64,000 nucleotides of DNA. Origin: CAVXZE01 sp963766175 (GTDB lineage Bacteria; Myxococcota_A; UBA9160; UBA6930). Below the pieces are notes generated by a model that saw only the letters and a list, made by a program, of their open reading frames with translations, did no database searches and was not told where the DNA came from. How positions within the stretch are numbered: the first letter of the stretch is position 1; each line of letters starts with the position of its first letter. The translations under genes and the position numbers were made by a program. The stretch lies in contig CAVXZE010000016.1 of NCBI GenBank assembly GCA_963766175.1, positions 434,001 to 498,000 on the forward strand, written 5' to 3'. This document shows positions 1 to 8,017 of the stretch, one piece after another.

Positions 1-2
1 GG

Positions 3-539
3 CGCGGCGTGAGTCTGGTTCTGCTCCAGTCGATGGACACGGTGCACAAGGCGCAGCTGCTCGACGACCTCCCCGAAGCGATCCGGTCGGCGCGCGGACC
101 CTGGCGGATCCTCGTATCTCACCACCCCGTCGCTCCCACCCGGTCGCTGGAGGCGCACGGAAGGTTCGAGGCCCGCTACATGGCGGAGGCACGCAGGCGA
201 ATCGCCGAGGCCGGGGTCCCCCTCCAACTCGTCGCCAGCGGACATCACCACTCCCTGCAGATCATCGAGCCGAGCCCACCCGGTCCACCTCTCCAGGTCG
301 TGGCCGGCGGGGGTGGGGGGGCGCTCCATGCGATCAATGCCGTCGAGGGCCAGCGCTTCGGCTCCTCGCGCTACGGTTTCGCGCGCATCGACCTGGTCCG
401 GCGTGAGGGATCGGAGCGCCTCGTCGTCTCCCTCTACACGACCCGGGGCGCATGGCTGCCCGCCGGGCGTCCGTCGCTGGCGGCGCGCTGGTCGGTCGCG
501 CTCGACGGGACGCTGCGCGACGAGGAAGCCTCGCGTTGA
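3..539 (+). CDS. Metallophosphoesterase, C-terminal part (5' truncated by window edge)
   Basis: The reading frame is open to the left edge, so the true start lies outside the window; the GTG at position 9 is internal. What remains is the C-terminal half of a calcineurin-like metallophosphoesterase. The metal-binding histidines appear as SHHP (about 36 residues into the visible part) and SGHHH (about 75), typical of the last two metal-ligand blocks of this fold. A glycine-rich turn (GGGGG) follows. The substrate cannot be told from this part. Its stop codon overlaps the TTG start of the next gene (TTGA at 536-539), so the two are probably co-translated. Confidence 0.7.
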   Translation, partial: RGVSLVLLQSMDTVHKAQLLDDLPEAIRSARGPWRILVSHHPVAPTRSLEAHGRFEARYMAEARRRIAEAGVPLQLVASGHHHSLQIIEPSPPGPPLQVVAGGGGGALHAINAVEGQRFGSSRYGFARIDLVRREGSERLVVSLYTTRGAWLPAGRPSLAARWSVALDGTLRDEEASR

Positions 540-1975
540 CGGACCTGGATCGGAGCCGGGCGCACTGGGCGCTCTTCGGACTCGGGCTGGCGATCTCGCT
601 GCTCATGCTCGCGCGGGTACAGGTCGCGGGAGACGGGATCAGCCTCCTCTCGCGGGGCTGGCTCCTGGCTGCGAAGCAGATCTGGGTGCCGTTGGGAAAC
701 CCGGTAGCCTCGTCCGCGGGGGGATACGTGCCCGGAGGACTCACGGCGCTCGTGGTGGGCCTGCCACTGAAGCTCTGGATGCATCCGCGGGCGCCGGTCG
801 TGCTGATCCTGCTCTGCCACGTGGTCGCCTACCTGATGCTCGACCGGGTGGTGGGAGAGGCGCTAGGCCGGCGCGCGCGGCTCGTCTTCGCCGTCGTCTA
901 TTGGCTCAACCCCTGGCGCCTCTTCCAGTCGGCCTGGCTCGACAACTCGAACTACGTGTTTCTGACCGGCGCGCTCCACGCCTGGGCCTGCTACCGACAG
1001 CGCCACACCCCGAGCTTTCTCCACTCGGCGCTCCTGGTGGGTGGGGTCGGCCTCACCTTCCAGCTCCACGTCGACGCGATGATCCTGGTGATCGCCGCGG
1101 TTCTGCTCTGGCTGCGCGGTAGGTGGCGGCCCCACTGGGGAGGCGTCGCCGTGGGTGCGGCCGTCACCGTGGGTGCGCTGGTGCCCTTCTTTCTCGAGTT
1201 GGCCCGAGAGCCGCGTCTCCTCCCCGGGAGCGAAGGCTACGTCGGGCGCAACCTGGTCCAGGTCTGGCCGCCCTTCAAGGGCATGCTCTACTGGTTTCGC
1301 TACGCCTCCCTCGACTGCTCGAAGAGTCTGTTGGTGTTCGACTTCACTCCGACCTTCGGCGCGCGGGCGGATGCCTGGCTGATGCCGCTCTTCTCGATCC
1401 TGCGCCGCCTGGCTTCGGCGACCGTGGTCGTCTCCGTCGTGGCGAACCTCTGGCTCTGGCGCCACCGCCGCGCTTCGTCTTCCGCCGGGACCGGTGATCC
1501 GACACCGCCGCGCACCTGGCTCGGTGAGTACGCCCTCTGGACCTTCGTGGCCTGCTTCATCGCCAACGCCCTCTCGCCCTCTGTGGTGACCTGGTGGCAC
1601 AACCTGATCGCGCTCCAGGCGGCGGTGCTGCCCCTCGTCCTCGGCGCCGACGCCCTGCTCGCGACTCCCTGGGCGCCCTGGATGCGGCGCGGGATCGTGG
1701 CCTGGGCGGCGCTCTCAGTGATTCTCCTGCTCGGAATGGCTTTCGCGAGCGACCAGTACCGGCCGGGCGGACGCGATCCGGTTGGGTACGTCCTCGAGTC
1801 GGATCACGAGATGGTGCGGGATCTGGGTCTCGCCGACTGCTGTGGCATCTCGGTGGATCCCGAGAAGGGCGCCTGGCCGCGCAAGAACTCGTATTTCTAT
1901 GTCCACTACATTCGCCCCTTCCTGATTCCGCCACCGGGGCCGGATGATGCTCTTCCCGAGATCCGCTGGGACTGA
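536..1975 (+). CDS. Polytopic membrane protein, GT-C glycosyltransferase-like
   Basis: About 479 residues with roughly ten hydrophobic helices separated by short loops, ending in a soluble tail of about 70 residues. The layout resembles integral-membrane GT-C glycosyltransferases of the dolichyl-phosphate-mannose (GT39/ArnT) type, but no catalytic acidic motif is clear enough to prove it. I chose the TTG at 536 because it overlaps the upstream stop as TTGA. The frame extends upstream to an ATG at 452, but that stretch is arginine/alanine-rich and lies inside the phosphoesterase gene. Membrane location is sure; enzymatic role is inference. Confidence 0.6.
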   Translation: MTDLDRSRAHWALFGLGLAISLLMLARVQVAGDGISLLSRGWLLAAKQIWVPLGNPVASSAGGYVPGGLTALVVGLPLKLWMHPRAPVVLILLCHVVAYLMLDRVVGEALGRRARLVFAVVYWLNPWRLFQSAWLDNSNYVFLTGALHAWACYRQRHTPSFLHSALLVGGVGLTFQLHVDAMILVIAAVLLWLRGRWRPHWGGVAVGAAVTVGALVPFFLELAREPRLLPGSEGYVGRNLVQVWPPFKGMLYWFRYASLDCSKSLLVFDFTPTFGARADAWLMPLFSILRRLASATVVVSVVANLWLWRHRRASSSAGTGDPTPPRTWLGEYALWTFVACFIANALSPSVVTWWHNLIALQAAVLPLVLGADALLATPWAPWMRRGIVAWAALSVILLLGMAFASDQYRPGGRDPVGYVLESDHEMVRDLGLADCCGISVDPEKGAWPRKNSYFYVHYIRPFLIPPPGPDDALPEIRWD

Positions 1976-2051
1976 TGCCCCCTGGCACAGGGTCCCAACC
2001 TGGTAGCCTTCTTCTAGCGCTTCGCAGCGCCGGACAGATCGGAGTCGGAAC

Positions 2052-2795
2052 ATGAGTGAAGCACGCTCGGGTTGGGGGTCGGTTGGCCTCGGCGTTGCGA
2101 TCGCCCTCGGCATGCTGGCGAGTTCGGTCGTCGTCTCGAGGGCGGTGATTCGGGTCAAGCAGGAGAGCCAGGCGCTAGAGGTCAAGGGCTTCGCCGAGAA
2201 GCAGATCGTCGCGGACTTCGCGTCGTGGAAAGGCTCGTTCACGACGCGGGCTCCCCAGCTGACGGCCGCGTACGAACACCTCTCTCGACACCGAGCGGCG
2301 GTCGAAGCGTTTCTTCACGACCAGGGCGTTCCGAAGGCTTCGTACGAATTCTTTCCGGTCGGCACTTCCGTGCTGTTCGCAAAGAACGCACAGGGGGCGA
2401 TGACGAATCAGGTCGAGGGCTACGCGTTGAGCCAGGAGATCGGAGTCAGCTCCGTGAACATCGATCTTGTCTCGTCGGTCTCGAGGAACTCCGCAGATCT
2501 CGTCAAGCAAGGAGTCGAGTTCTCGTCCTATCGACCCGAGTATTTCTACACACGCCTGGGCGAGCTCAAGATCTCGATGCTGGCCGAAGCTACGGCCGAT
2601 GCCCGCCAGCGGGCCGAGGTTCTCGCCGAGAACGGCGGCGGGCAGATCGGCCATCTCGTGTCCGCCCGGCAGGGCGTCTTCCAGATTACGCCGGCGCATT
2701 CAACGGAGATCTCCGACTACGGCCGGAACGACACCTCCTCGCGCGAGAAATCCATCAAGGCCGTGGTCACCCTCGGCTACGCGGTCGAGCGCTAG
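2052..2795 (+). CDS. SIMPL domain-containing protein (DUF541)
   Basis: A 247-residue protein with one N-terminal membrane anchor or uncleaved signal (about residues 10-33) followed by a periplasmic SIMPL/DUF541 domain, the family of E. coli YggE. Family hallmarks visible are the early strand with EVKGFAEKQIVAD, a central region with the conserved GYALSQEI segment, and a C-terminal ADARQRAEVLAENGGGQIG stretch before the last beta strands. SIMPL proteins form oligomeric rings and are linked to envelope or oxidative stress, but their biochemical role is unsettled. A GGAG at 2041-2044, seven bases before the ATG, supports this start. It appears to stand alone. Confidence 0.85.
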   Translation: MSEARSGWGSVGLGVAIALGMLASSVVVSRAVIRVKQESQALEVKGFAEKQIVADFASWKGSFTTRAPQLTAAYEHLSRHRAAVEAFLHDQGVPKASYEFFPVGTSVLFAKNAQGAMTNQVEGYALSQEIGVSSVNIDLVSSVSRNSADLVKQGVEFSSYRPEYFYTRLGELKISMLAEATADARQRAEVLAENGGGQIGHLVSARQGVFQITPAHSTEISDYGRNDTSSREKSIKAVVTLGYAVER

Positions 2796-2877
2796 CAACC
2801 CCCTCGCCGCGGCCGCGGCGATCCCCGACGGGAAGCGCAGCGAGAGATCCCGGGAGATGGGTGCTCGGTCTGGCCGG

Positions 2878-2908
2878 CCAAGACGGGTGCCAAGACGGGT
2901 GCCACCCA
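2878..2908. repeat. REP-like repeat array upstream of the RAYT
   Basis: Two head-to-tail copies of CCAAGACGGGTG (2878-2889 and 2890-2901) followed by CCACCCA. The 15-mer GACGGGTGCCACCCA at 2894-2908 is the exact reverse complement of TGGGTGGCACCCGTC, present twice downstream of the transposase at 4225-4239 and 4255-4269. The two arrays therefore flank the RAYT in inverted orientation. Each unit contains the self-pairing core GGGTGCCACCC / GGGTGGCACCC and can form a short hairpin, as REP elements do. Confidence 0.7.
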
Positions 2909-3081
2909 ACCGTTCTCGTGTTGGCGGTGGGATGAATCGGTGAACGGCCAGCACTCCATGTAACGTGAACCAAGGGCAACGCATGTCGGCCGCAGACCTG
3001 CCGATCGCAACAGAGCGCACGCAGTGCGCTGATCGTGGCGTATGTGGACAAGGCACGACTCTTGCTGCTCCGGCCGTCCGT

Positions 3082-4023
3082 ATGGGTCGGCCCCTGCGAC
3101 GTCACGCACCGAACACGGACTACCTCGTCACCACCCGCTGCCACCAGGCGCGCTTCCTGCTGCGCCCAGAACCCGCTGTCAACGAGGCCGTCCTCGAGTG
3201 GCTCACCCGCGCGCAGCGCGCCTACCCCGGAGTCCGCCTCTTTGGCGTCTGCGTCATGTCCAACCACCTCCACCTGCTCGTGCGAGACACCCAGGGTGAG
3301 CTGGCCGCCTGGGCCAGCTACTTGCTTGGCAACCTTGCCCGATCCATCAACACCATCCGGGAACGACGTGGCGTCGTCTTCGAGCGGCGCTACTTCGCCG
3401 AGCCCGTGCTCGACGACGCGGCCCTGCTCGATCGCTTGGCCTATGTCGTCACCAATCCCGTCAATGCGGGCCTGTGCAGCCAGAGCCGCCACTGGCCAGG
3501 GCTCCTGCTGTGGACACGGGCGGGGGAGCCCGGCTTGCGCGAGGTATCCTGGGTCGGACGCAAGGCCTACCGCGGTGCCCGCTACCGCGCTCGGCAACGC
3601 GGCCAAGCGCCGCCGAGCCCGGATGGGTTTCGCGTTCGCGGGACGCTCGTGATTCATCCTCTTCCCACCGAGATCGGTTCGGGTTCGGGGGGCTGCGAGA
3701 TTTCCGAGGCCATCGCGGCACGCGAGCGCGAGCTCGCCGCCGAGCGCAGACGCTCCGGCAATCCGGCGATGATGCGCCGCGAAGTGCTGGCTCAGGACTG
3801 GCATGCGGCCCCACGCCGTCCGAAGCGTTCGCCACGCCCCGCCTGCCACGCGACCGAGCGGAGCCTTCGCAAGCGCTTTCTCGAGGGCTTCCGGGACTTC
3901 GTGGACGCCTTCCGCGAGGCTTCGGCCCAGTGGCGCTCGGGATTCCGCAACGTCCGCTTCCCCCCGTGGTCCTACCCTCCGGGTGGCTGCCTAGTCCGAG
4001 TCCCCGAGCCCGGCCCCGCATAG
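3082..4023 (+). CDS. REP-associated tyrosine transposase (RAYT, Y1/IS200-like)
   Basis: A 313-residue protein whose first 150 residues match the TnpA_REP/Y1 transposase fold: an N-terminal MGRPLRR start, a TTRC strand, the HUH metal-binding motif in MSNHLHLLV (about residue 60), and a late helix with the catalytic tyrosine candidate in LAYVVTNPVNAGL. The remaining 160 residues are a basic, low-complexity tail without a recognised domain. I prefer ATG 3082 over GTG 2965 because RAYTs begin just before this strand and the intervening 39 codons are not conserved-looking. Single-copy RAYTs are chromosomal genes that act on REP hairpins. The inverted REP-like arrays on both sides fit exactly. Confidence 0.88.
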   Translation: MGRPLRRHAPNTDYLVTTRCHQARFLLRPEPAVNEAVLEWLTRAQRAYPGVRLFGVCVMSNHLHLLVRDTQGELAAWASYLLGNLARSINTIRERRGVVFERRYFAEPVLDDAALLDRLAYVVTNPVNAGLCSQSRHWPGLLLWTRAGEPGLREVSWVGRKAYRGARYRARQRGQAPPSPDGFRVRGTLVIHPLPTEIGSGSGGCEISEAIAARERELAAERRRSGNPAMMRREVLAQDWHAAPRRPKRSPRPACHATERSLRKRFLEGFRDFVDAFREASAQWRSGFRNVRFPPWSYPPGGCLVRVPEPGPA

Positions 4024-4224
4024 CAGCCCAGACTCTCCTGAGGCTCCGAGGCGCTGCGCCGCTTCCCATCTTGTCCGAGCCACCCCGCTCCGGCTTGGAC
4101 GGGGGCGTTCCCGATATCTCGTGCGATCGCCGGCCTGGCCCAAGGGCCACAGGAGAGAATCGAGCCCCAGAATTCACAGGAAGACCGCAACACGCCCCTC
4201 ATCCGCCAAATCAAGTGCGACGCG

Positions 4225-4271
4225 TGGGTGGCACCCGTCACTGGCACCCGTCACTGGGTGGCACCCGTCAC
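4225..4271. repeat. REP-like repeat array downstream of the RAYT
   Basis: Three copies of TGGCACCCGTCAC at 4229-4241, 4242-4254 and 4259-4271, two of them preceded by TGGG. They are the inverse of the upstream array (2878-2908). The array ends 14 bases before the stop codon of the minus-strand Gre-like gene, so it may also sit in that gene's 3' untranslated region. Confidence 0.7.
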
Positions 4272-4284
4272 CGGGCAGCCTCCT

Positions 4285-4803
4285 TCAGCAGACGTCCACC
4301 ACCGTCCACTCGCGATCCTTCCCGCCGATCACGACCGCGACGGTGTCGCCGGCGCGGGCGCCCTGGATCGCCTTGCCGACGGGAGATGCCGGGGTAATGA
4401 CTGAGATGAACCCGTCTCCGCCCGGGCCGGTCAACTCCGTTCCGGCGCCGACTGGCAGGATGAACAGTGTGCGCTCTTCACTGCCCTCGTCGCCTTCGAT
4501 GCTCAAGTCCACCATGGCGCCGACCTGGACGGGCGTCCCCGACGCGTAGGCGCGCACGCCTCGCTTCGCGAAGGCGATCAGCGTCTTGAGCTCTTTCTTG
4601 GCGCGTTCGCGGCGACCCTTGTGCCCGGCCGCCATGCGGTTGAACTCGACGGCGCCCTTGGCGTCTTCTTTACGGCGGGCGTCGCTCCGGATCTCGGCAG
4701 CCGTCTCTGCCGCACGGCTCTCGGCCTGGTGCGCAGCGGAGATCGTCTGCTGATAGTGGGCCTTCAAAGCGTCGATGAAGAACTGCTTTCGCTCTGCGAT
4801 CAT
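4285..4803 (-). CDS. GreA/GreB-family transcription elongation factor-like protein
   Basis: A 172-residue protein with Gre architecture: an N-terminal antiparallel coiled coil (about residues 1-80, rich in A, E, K and R, with an acidic tip region SDARRKEDAKGAVEF) and a C-terminal FKBP-like domain (about 90-172) containing the typical SPVGKAIQGARAGDTV segment. Gre factors insert the coiled coil into the RNA polymerase secondary channel and stimulate cleavage of backtracked RNA. The tip differs from canonical GreA, so cleavage activity is uncertain; it could be an anti-Gre-like or GreB-like regulator. ATG at 4803. It lies 155 bases downstream of the MFS gene on the same strand. Confidence 0.75.
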   Translation of the reverse strand: MIAERKQFFIDALKAHYQQTISAAHQAESRAAETAAEIRSDARRKEDAKGAVEFNRMAAGHKGRRERAKKELKTLIAFAKRGVRAYASGTPVQVGAMVDLSIEGDEGSEERTLFILPVGAGTELTGPGGDGFISVITPASPVGKAIQGARAGDTVAVVIGGKDREWTVVDVC

Positions 4804-4958
4804 GGCTCGGCAGGATAAGCGAGAAGGCTCGGCGTGACGAGCGGAGGCGATGATCGGAGACAGGACAAAGTGACTGCGTTCTGGATCCTCGTCCGAGCAG
4901 GCACCTCGTGTCAAACACTCCGGGTACCTCGGCGGGCCGCAGACCTGGTTCGTGGCCG

Positions 4959-6314
4959 TTAGAGAACGCCGGGAGCCTGCGGTCGGTCCTTCTTCATGAA
5001 GGTGGCAGCGCACAAGGCGAGCAGCGCCATGACGCCACCTGCGAAGAAGGCAGCCTGATAGCCGGACCCACCGGCGTAGAGTCCAGCAAGCAAAGCGATC
5101 CCGAACGCAGTCAGGACCTGATTGAACAAGTTCTTGGCCGCCGTAGCCACACCCAGGTGCTCCGGCGGAACCGCTCCCGCGACTGCGGCGTTCAATGAGG
5201 GGCCGCAGAGTCCCTGACCGAGTCCCTGCAGAATCAACCCAGCGCCCACCACGACGATCCACTCGATCGACGCGCCCGTTGCCAGCACGGCCATCGAGAC
5301 CGTGATCGTCCCTGTTCCGAGCATCGAAGCCCTGCGGTCGCCGACGCGGGTGCCCAGAACTCCACCCAGTGGAGAAGTCAGGGTCAGCGTCAGGGTGCGG
5401 AGAAGCATGAAGAGTGACGTGGTAACGAGGGTCAATCCGAACACGTTCTGCAGCAGAAATGGAGCCAGTACGAACGCCCCCATGTACGCCCCGTTCTCCA
5501 GCGCACCCGACAGGATGGGTGCGGTGAAGTTGCGATAGGAAAAGAACTGCAGAGGCAGCAGTGGCTCCTCCGTCTTCTCTTCGATGCGTACGAACCCGTA
5601 CACGAACACGACGCCGAGCACGATCGCACCCCAGATCCATGGAGAGCTGAAACCCAACTCTCCGACCTGGCTGAGTGCGAACATCAGGCAACCCGCACTC
5701 GCAGTTAGAAGGACGGAGCCCAGAACATCGAGGCGCACTTTCAGTCGGGCGGTCTCGACGAGCACGAACCAGGCGAGGGCGAGTGCAAGCACCGAGAACA
5801 CACCCTGGACGATGAAGAGCATGCGCCAGCCCATGTACTGGACCATCGGGCCACCCGCGATCAGGCCCAACGCCGGTGCACCGGCTCCCATCATCGACCA
5901 CCAACCCATGGCCCGCGTGCGCTCTTTGGGACTGTAGGCAGTGAAGATCAACGCCATGGAGCTCGGACCAGAGGCCGCTCCGACGACCGAGGCCGCCACG
6001 CGCAGGCCGATCAACGAGTAGGCATCCCAGGCCCCGGCCGTCACGAACGAGAGCAGCGTTGCGACACCGGACCCGAGCAGGAAGACGCGCCGATGTCCGT
6101 ACATGTCGCCGAACTTGCCGAGGAGCGGTAGTGCGATCGCCGAAAACAGGATCGGTGCGGTCACCACCCAGGCCAGGGTCGTCTCCGTGGATCCGAGTTC
6201 CGCAGCGATATTCTTTAGCGAGACCGCCAGCACCGTAAAGGTGAAGCCTCCCGCGAACATGCCCGCGAGTCCCGCGAACAGGATCCAGCGCTGGTGAACC
6301 CCCCGCGCCGTCAT
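4959..6314 (-). CDS. MFS transporter, 14-TM drug:H+ antiporter (DHA2) type
   Basis: A 451-residue polytopic protein with about 12-14 hydrophobic helices. The loop 2-3 signature of the major facilitator superfamily is present as GKFGDMYGHRRVFL near residue 65, and a motif-C-like glycine/proline segment (GAPALGLIAGG) lies near residue 145, as in proton-driven antiporters. It probably exports small hydrophobic compounds from the cytoplasm; the substrate is unknown. ATG at 6314; the frame is open far upstream, but the extension overlaps the nitroreductase and has no membrane character. It is downstream of evE-nitroreductase on the same strand (77-base gap), so co-transcription is plausible. Confidence 0.82.
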   Translation of the reverse strand: MTARGVHQRWILFAGLAGMFAGGFTFTVLAVSLKNIAAELGSTETTLAWVVTAPILFSAIALPLLGKFGDMYGHRRVFLLGSGVATLLSFVTAGAWDAYSLIGLRVAASVVGAASGPSSMALIFTAYSPKERTRAMGWWSMMGAGAPALGLIAGGPMVQYMGWRMLFIVQGVFSVLALALAWFVLVETARLKVRLDVLGSVLLTASAGCLMFALSQVGELGFSSPWIWGAIVLGVVFVYGFVRIEEKTEEPLLPLQFFSYRNFTAPILSGALENGAYMGAFVLAPFLLQNVFGLTLVTTSLFMLLRTLTLTLTSPLGGVLGTRVGDRRASMLGTGTITVSMAVLATGASIEWIVVVGAGLILQGLGQGLCGPSLNAAVAGAVPPEHLGVATAAKNLFNQVLTAFGIALLAGLYAGGSGYQAAFFAGGVMALLALCAATFMKKDRPQAPGVL

Positions 6315-6391
6315 GTGCGCGATCCAGCGATCGCGCAGGCGCCACGGTGCGCCGAGGGGGCCGTCGAGCAGGGCGTGCCGCACCCGACGAC

Positions 6392-7129
6392 CTACGTTCT
6401 GGACCGCGGAGGGGTCATCCGCCTCGTCGGCGTCCGGGAGGATTTCCCCATCTGGCTCGACGCAGCCTCGATCGGTGCGTCGAAGCGCTCGAAATTGAGC
6501 TTTGTGTCGACCGGCTCGCGCGGTGGGCGGCCGTAGCGGCCGATTGGCCAGCCGATCGGGATGAGCGCGCAGGTCGGGATCTCCGGCGGTAGACCGAGCC
6601 ACGGGTCGAGCTCTTCGCGGAAGCTCGTGTGGAGCGTCGTCAGGGACGCGCCGAGGCCGACAGCGCGGCACGCGAGCAGGACGTTCTGGATCGCCGGGAA
6701 CAGCGCCTGCGACTGCTCGGTGCCGCGCCGCTTCCAGCCCGCGACGAACAGGTGCACCGGCGCTTCGTGGAGGTGGTTCGCGAGGTGGAGCGCGGCTTCC
6801 ATGTTCCGCTTCTTTCCCTCCGGATAGCCGGGCGCCTTCGCGGCCTCGAGGGCCGGCGCGATGTACTCGTGGAACACGAGCCGGTAGCGGTCGGCCACCC
6901 AGGCCCGGCGCTCCGTCTCGGTGACGGCGATGAAGAACCACGGCTGACGGTTGCCGCCGCTCGGCGCGAACGTCCCCGCCTCGCAGACCTTCCGCAGGAG
7001 CTCTCGCGGGACCGGATCGGGCCGCAGCCGGCGGATCGCCCGCGTCGTGCGGATGCCTTCGAGAAGCGGGACGTTCTCGCCGATGCGGTCGAGCTGCTCG
7101 GCGTCGAGCTCCGGGGGCGCGTCGCTCAT
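6392..7129 (-). CDS. Nitroreductase-family flavoprotein
   Basis: A 245-residue protein of the FMN-dependent nitroreductase family. The FMN phosphate-binding opening is present as RTTRAIRRLRPDPV followed by the conserved APSGGNRQPWFF; a GLGASLTTLH segment and the late PIGWPIGRYG turn also match. Such enzymes reduce nitro compounds, quinones or enones with NAD(P)H in the cytoplasm. Its ATG overlaps the stop of the EVE gene (ATGA, 7126-7129), so the pair is translationally coupled. The protein ends in a basic tail of about 25 residues beyond the usual family end. Substrate is not deducible. Confidence 0.85.
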   Translation of the reverse strand: MSDAPPELDAEQLDRIGENVPLLEGIRTTRAIRRLRPDPVPRELLRKVCEAGTFAPSGGNRQPWFFIAVTETERRAWVADRYRLVFHEYIAPALEAAKAPGYPEGKKRNMEAALHLANHLHEAPVHLFVAGWKRRGTEQSQALFPAIQNVLLACRAVGLGASLTTLHTSFREELDPWLGLPPEIPTCALIPIGWPIGRYGRPPREPVDTKLNFERFDAPIEAASSQMGKSSRTPTRRMTPPRSRT

Positions 7130-7560
7130 TTCTTCACCCGCGGGATGCTGGTCTTGCCGAGCTTCAGGACGCGCTGGAACTCGGGCTTCGTGACGGGAAC
7201 CACCGAGAGCCTTCCGCGCCGCAGGAGCTGGATCTCCGCGAGCGAGGCGTCGGCCCTGATCTCCGCGAGCGTGACCGGCCGCTTCAGCGGTACGACGGGC
7301 TCCAGGTCCACGACGACCCAACGCTCGTCCTTCGTCGTCGGGTCCTGGTACGCGGTGCGCGTGATGCGCGCGACGCCGACCACCTCCTTCCCCTGGTTCG
7401 AGTGGTAGTACAGCGCGAGGTCTCCCTTCCGCATCGAGGCCAGGTTGTTCCGCGCCTCGTAGTTGCGCACGCCGTCCCAGTAGGTCGAGCCGTCCTTGAC
7501 CAGTTCGTCCCACGCGTACTTGAAGGGCTCGGATTTCACGAGCCAGTAGCTTCGGGCCAT
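7126..7560 (-). CDS. EVE domain-containing protein
   Basis: A 144-residue single-domain protein covering the full length of the EVE (PUA/YTH-related) fold. It opens with the hallmark YWLVKSEPFKYAWDEL, followed by WDGVRNYEARN and the KGDLALYYHSN segment that forms the modified-base pocket. EVE proteins bind modified bases in DNA or RNA and are often tied to RNA metabolism or restriction of modified DNA. Here the neighbour is a coupled nitroreductase, not a restriction nuclease, so a defence role is not supported locally. Confidence 0.9.
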   Translation of the reverse strand: MARSYWLVKSEPFKYAWDELVKDGSTYWDGVRNYEARNNLASMRKGDLALYYHSNQGKEVVGVARITRTAYQDPTTKDERWVVVDLEPVVPLKRPVTLAEIRADASLAEIQLLRRGRLSVVPVTKPEFQRVLKLGKTSIPRVKK

Positions 7561-7701
7561 TCCCTGGTTCTCCGTCGCGGTGGTACGGGGCGTGGAGTCT
7601 AGCGCTGCTGCGTTTCAGGAGATTCTGAAGGGTGGCGTGCTCCAGCTCTGGCGGAGATAGGTAGCTGGATTCCGCTGCCAAGAGCGTGAGAGGAGGACGA
7701 T

Positions 7702-7767
7702 ATGGCACGGAGGGGCTACCCGCGGGAGTTCCGGCGGCTTCGCTCCACCCCAGGCTCCGGCCGGAGC
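7702..7767 (+). pseudogene. IS3-family OrfA N-terminal remnant
   Basis: An ATG behind a good ribosome-binding site (AGGAGGA at 7692-7698) begins MARRGYPREFRR, which resembles the opening of IS3-family OrfA proteins that carry an N-terminal helix-turn-helix. After about 12 residues the similarity stops and the frame runs into the tRNA-Pro terminator region. I read it as a decayed end of an insertion sequence. The match is short, so confidence is low. The rest of the 7561-7800 gap shows nothing else I recognise. Confidence 0.4.
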
Positions 7768-7800
7768 GCCCGGGTCGGCGAACCCACAGATAGCCCTCAG

Positions 7801-7835
7801 ACAAAAGCGCGGGCCCCGAAGGACCCGCGCTTTGG
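7801..7835 (-). terminator. Intrinsic terminator downstream of tRNA-Pro
   Basis: On the minus strand a stem of about 10-12 bp (AAGCGCGGGTCC pairing with GGGCCCGCGCTT, TTCG tetraloop) is followed by TTTTGTCT. It begins about 35 bases after the CCA end of tRNA-Pro, the expected place for its transcription stop. Confidence 0.8.
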
Positions 7836-7870
7836 TCTGCAAACCCCTGTCGGATCTGCGTTTTTGTGGG

Positions 7871-7947
<77 letters not shown>

Positions 7948-8017
7948 ACAGAACAACGCCGGGCGGGAATATGCCTACTTCCTCTCCCGGCCTCAAGCTT
8001 ACCGCGTACACTGGGAG

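Noticed and set aside
2805..2820. Perfect 16-bp palindrome CGCCGCGGCCGCGGCG after the SIMPL gene
   Set aside because: Could be a terminator stem, but there is no loop or T-run, and such GC palindromes arise by chance in this composition.
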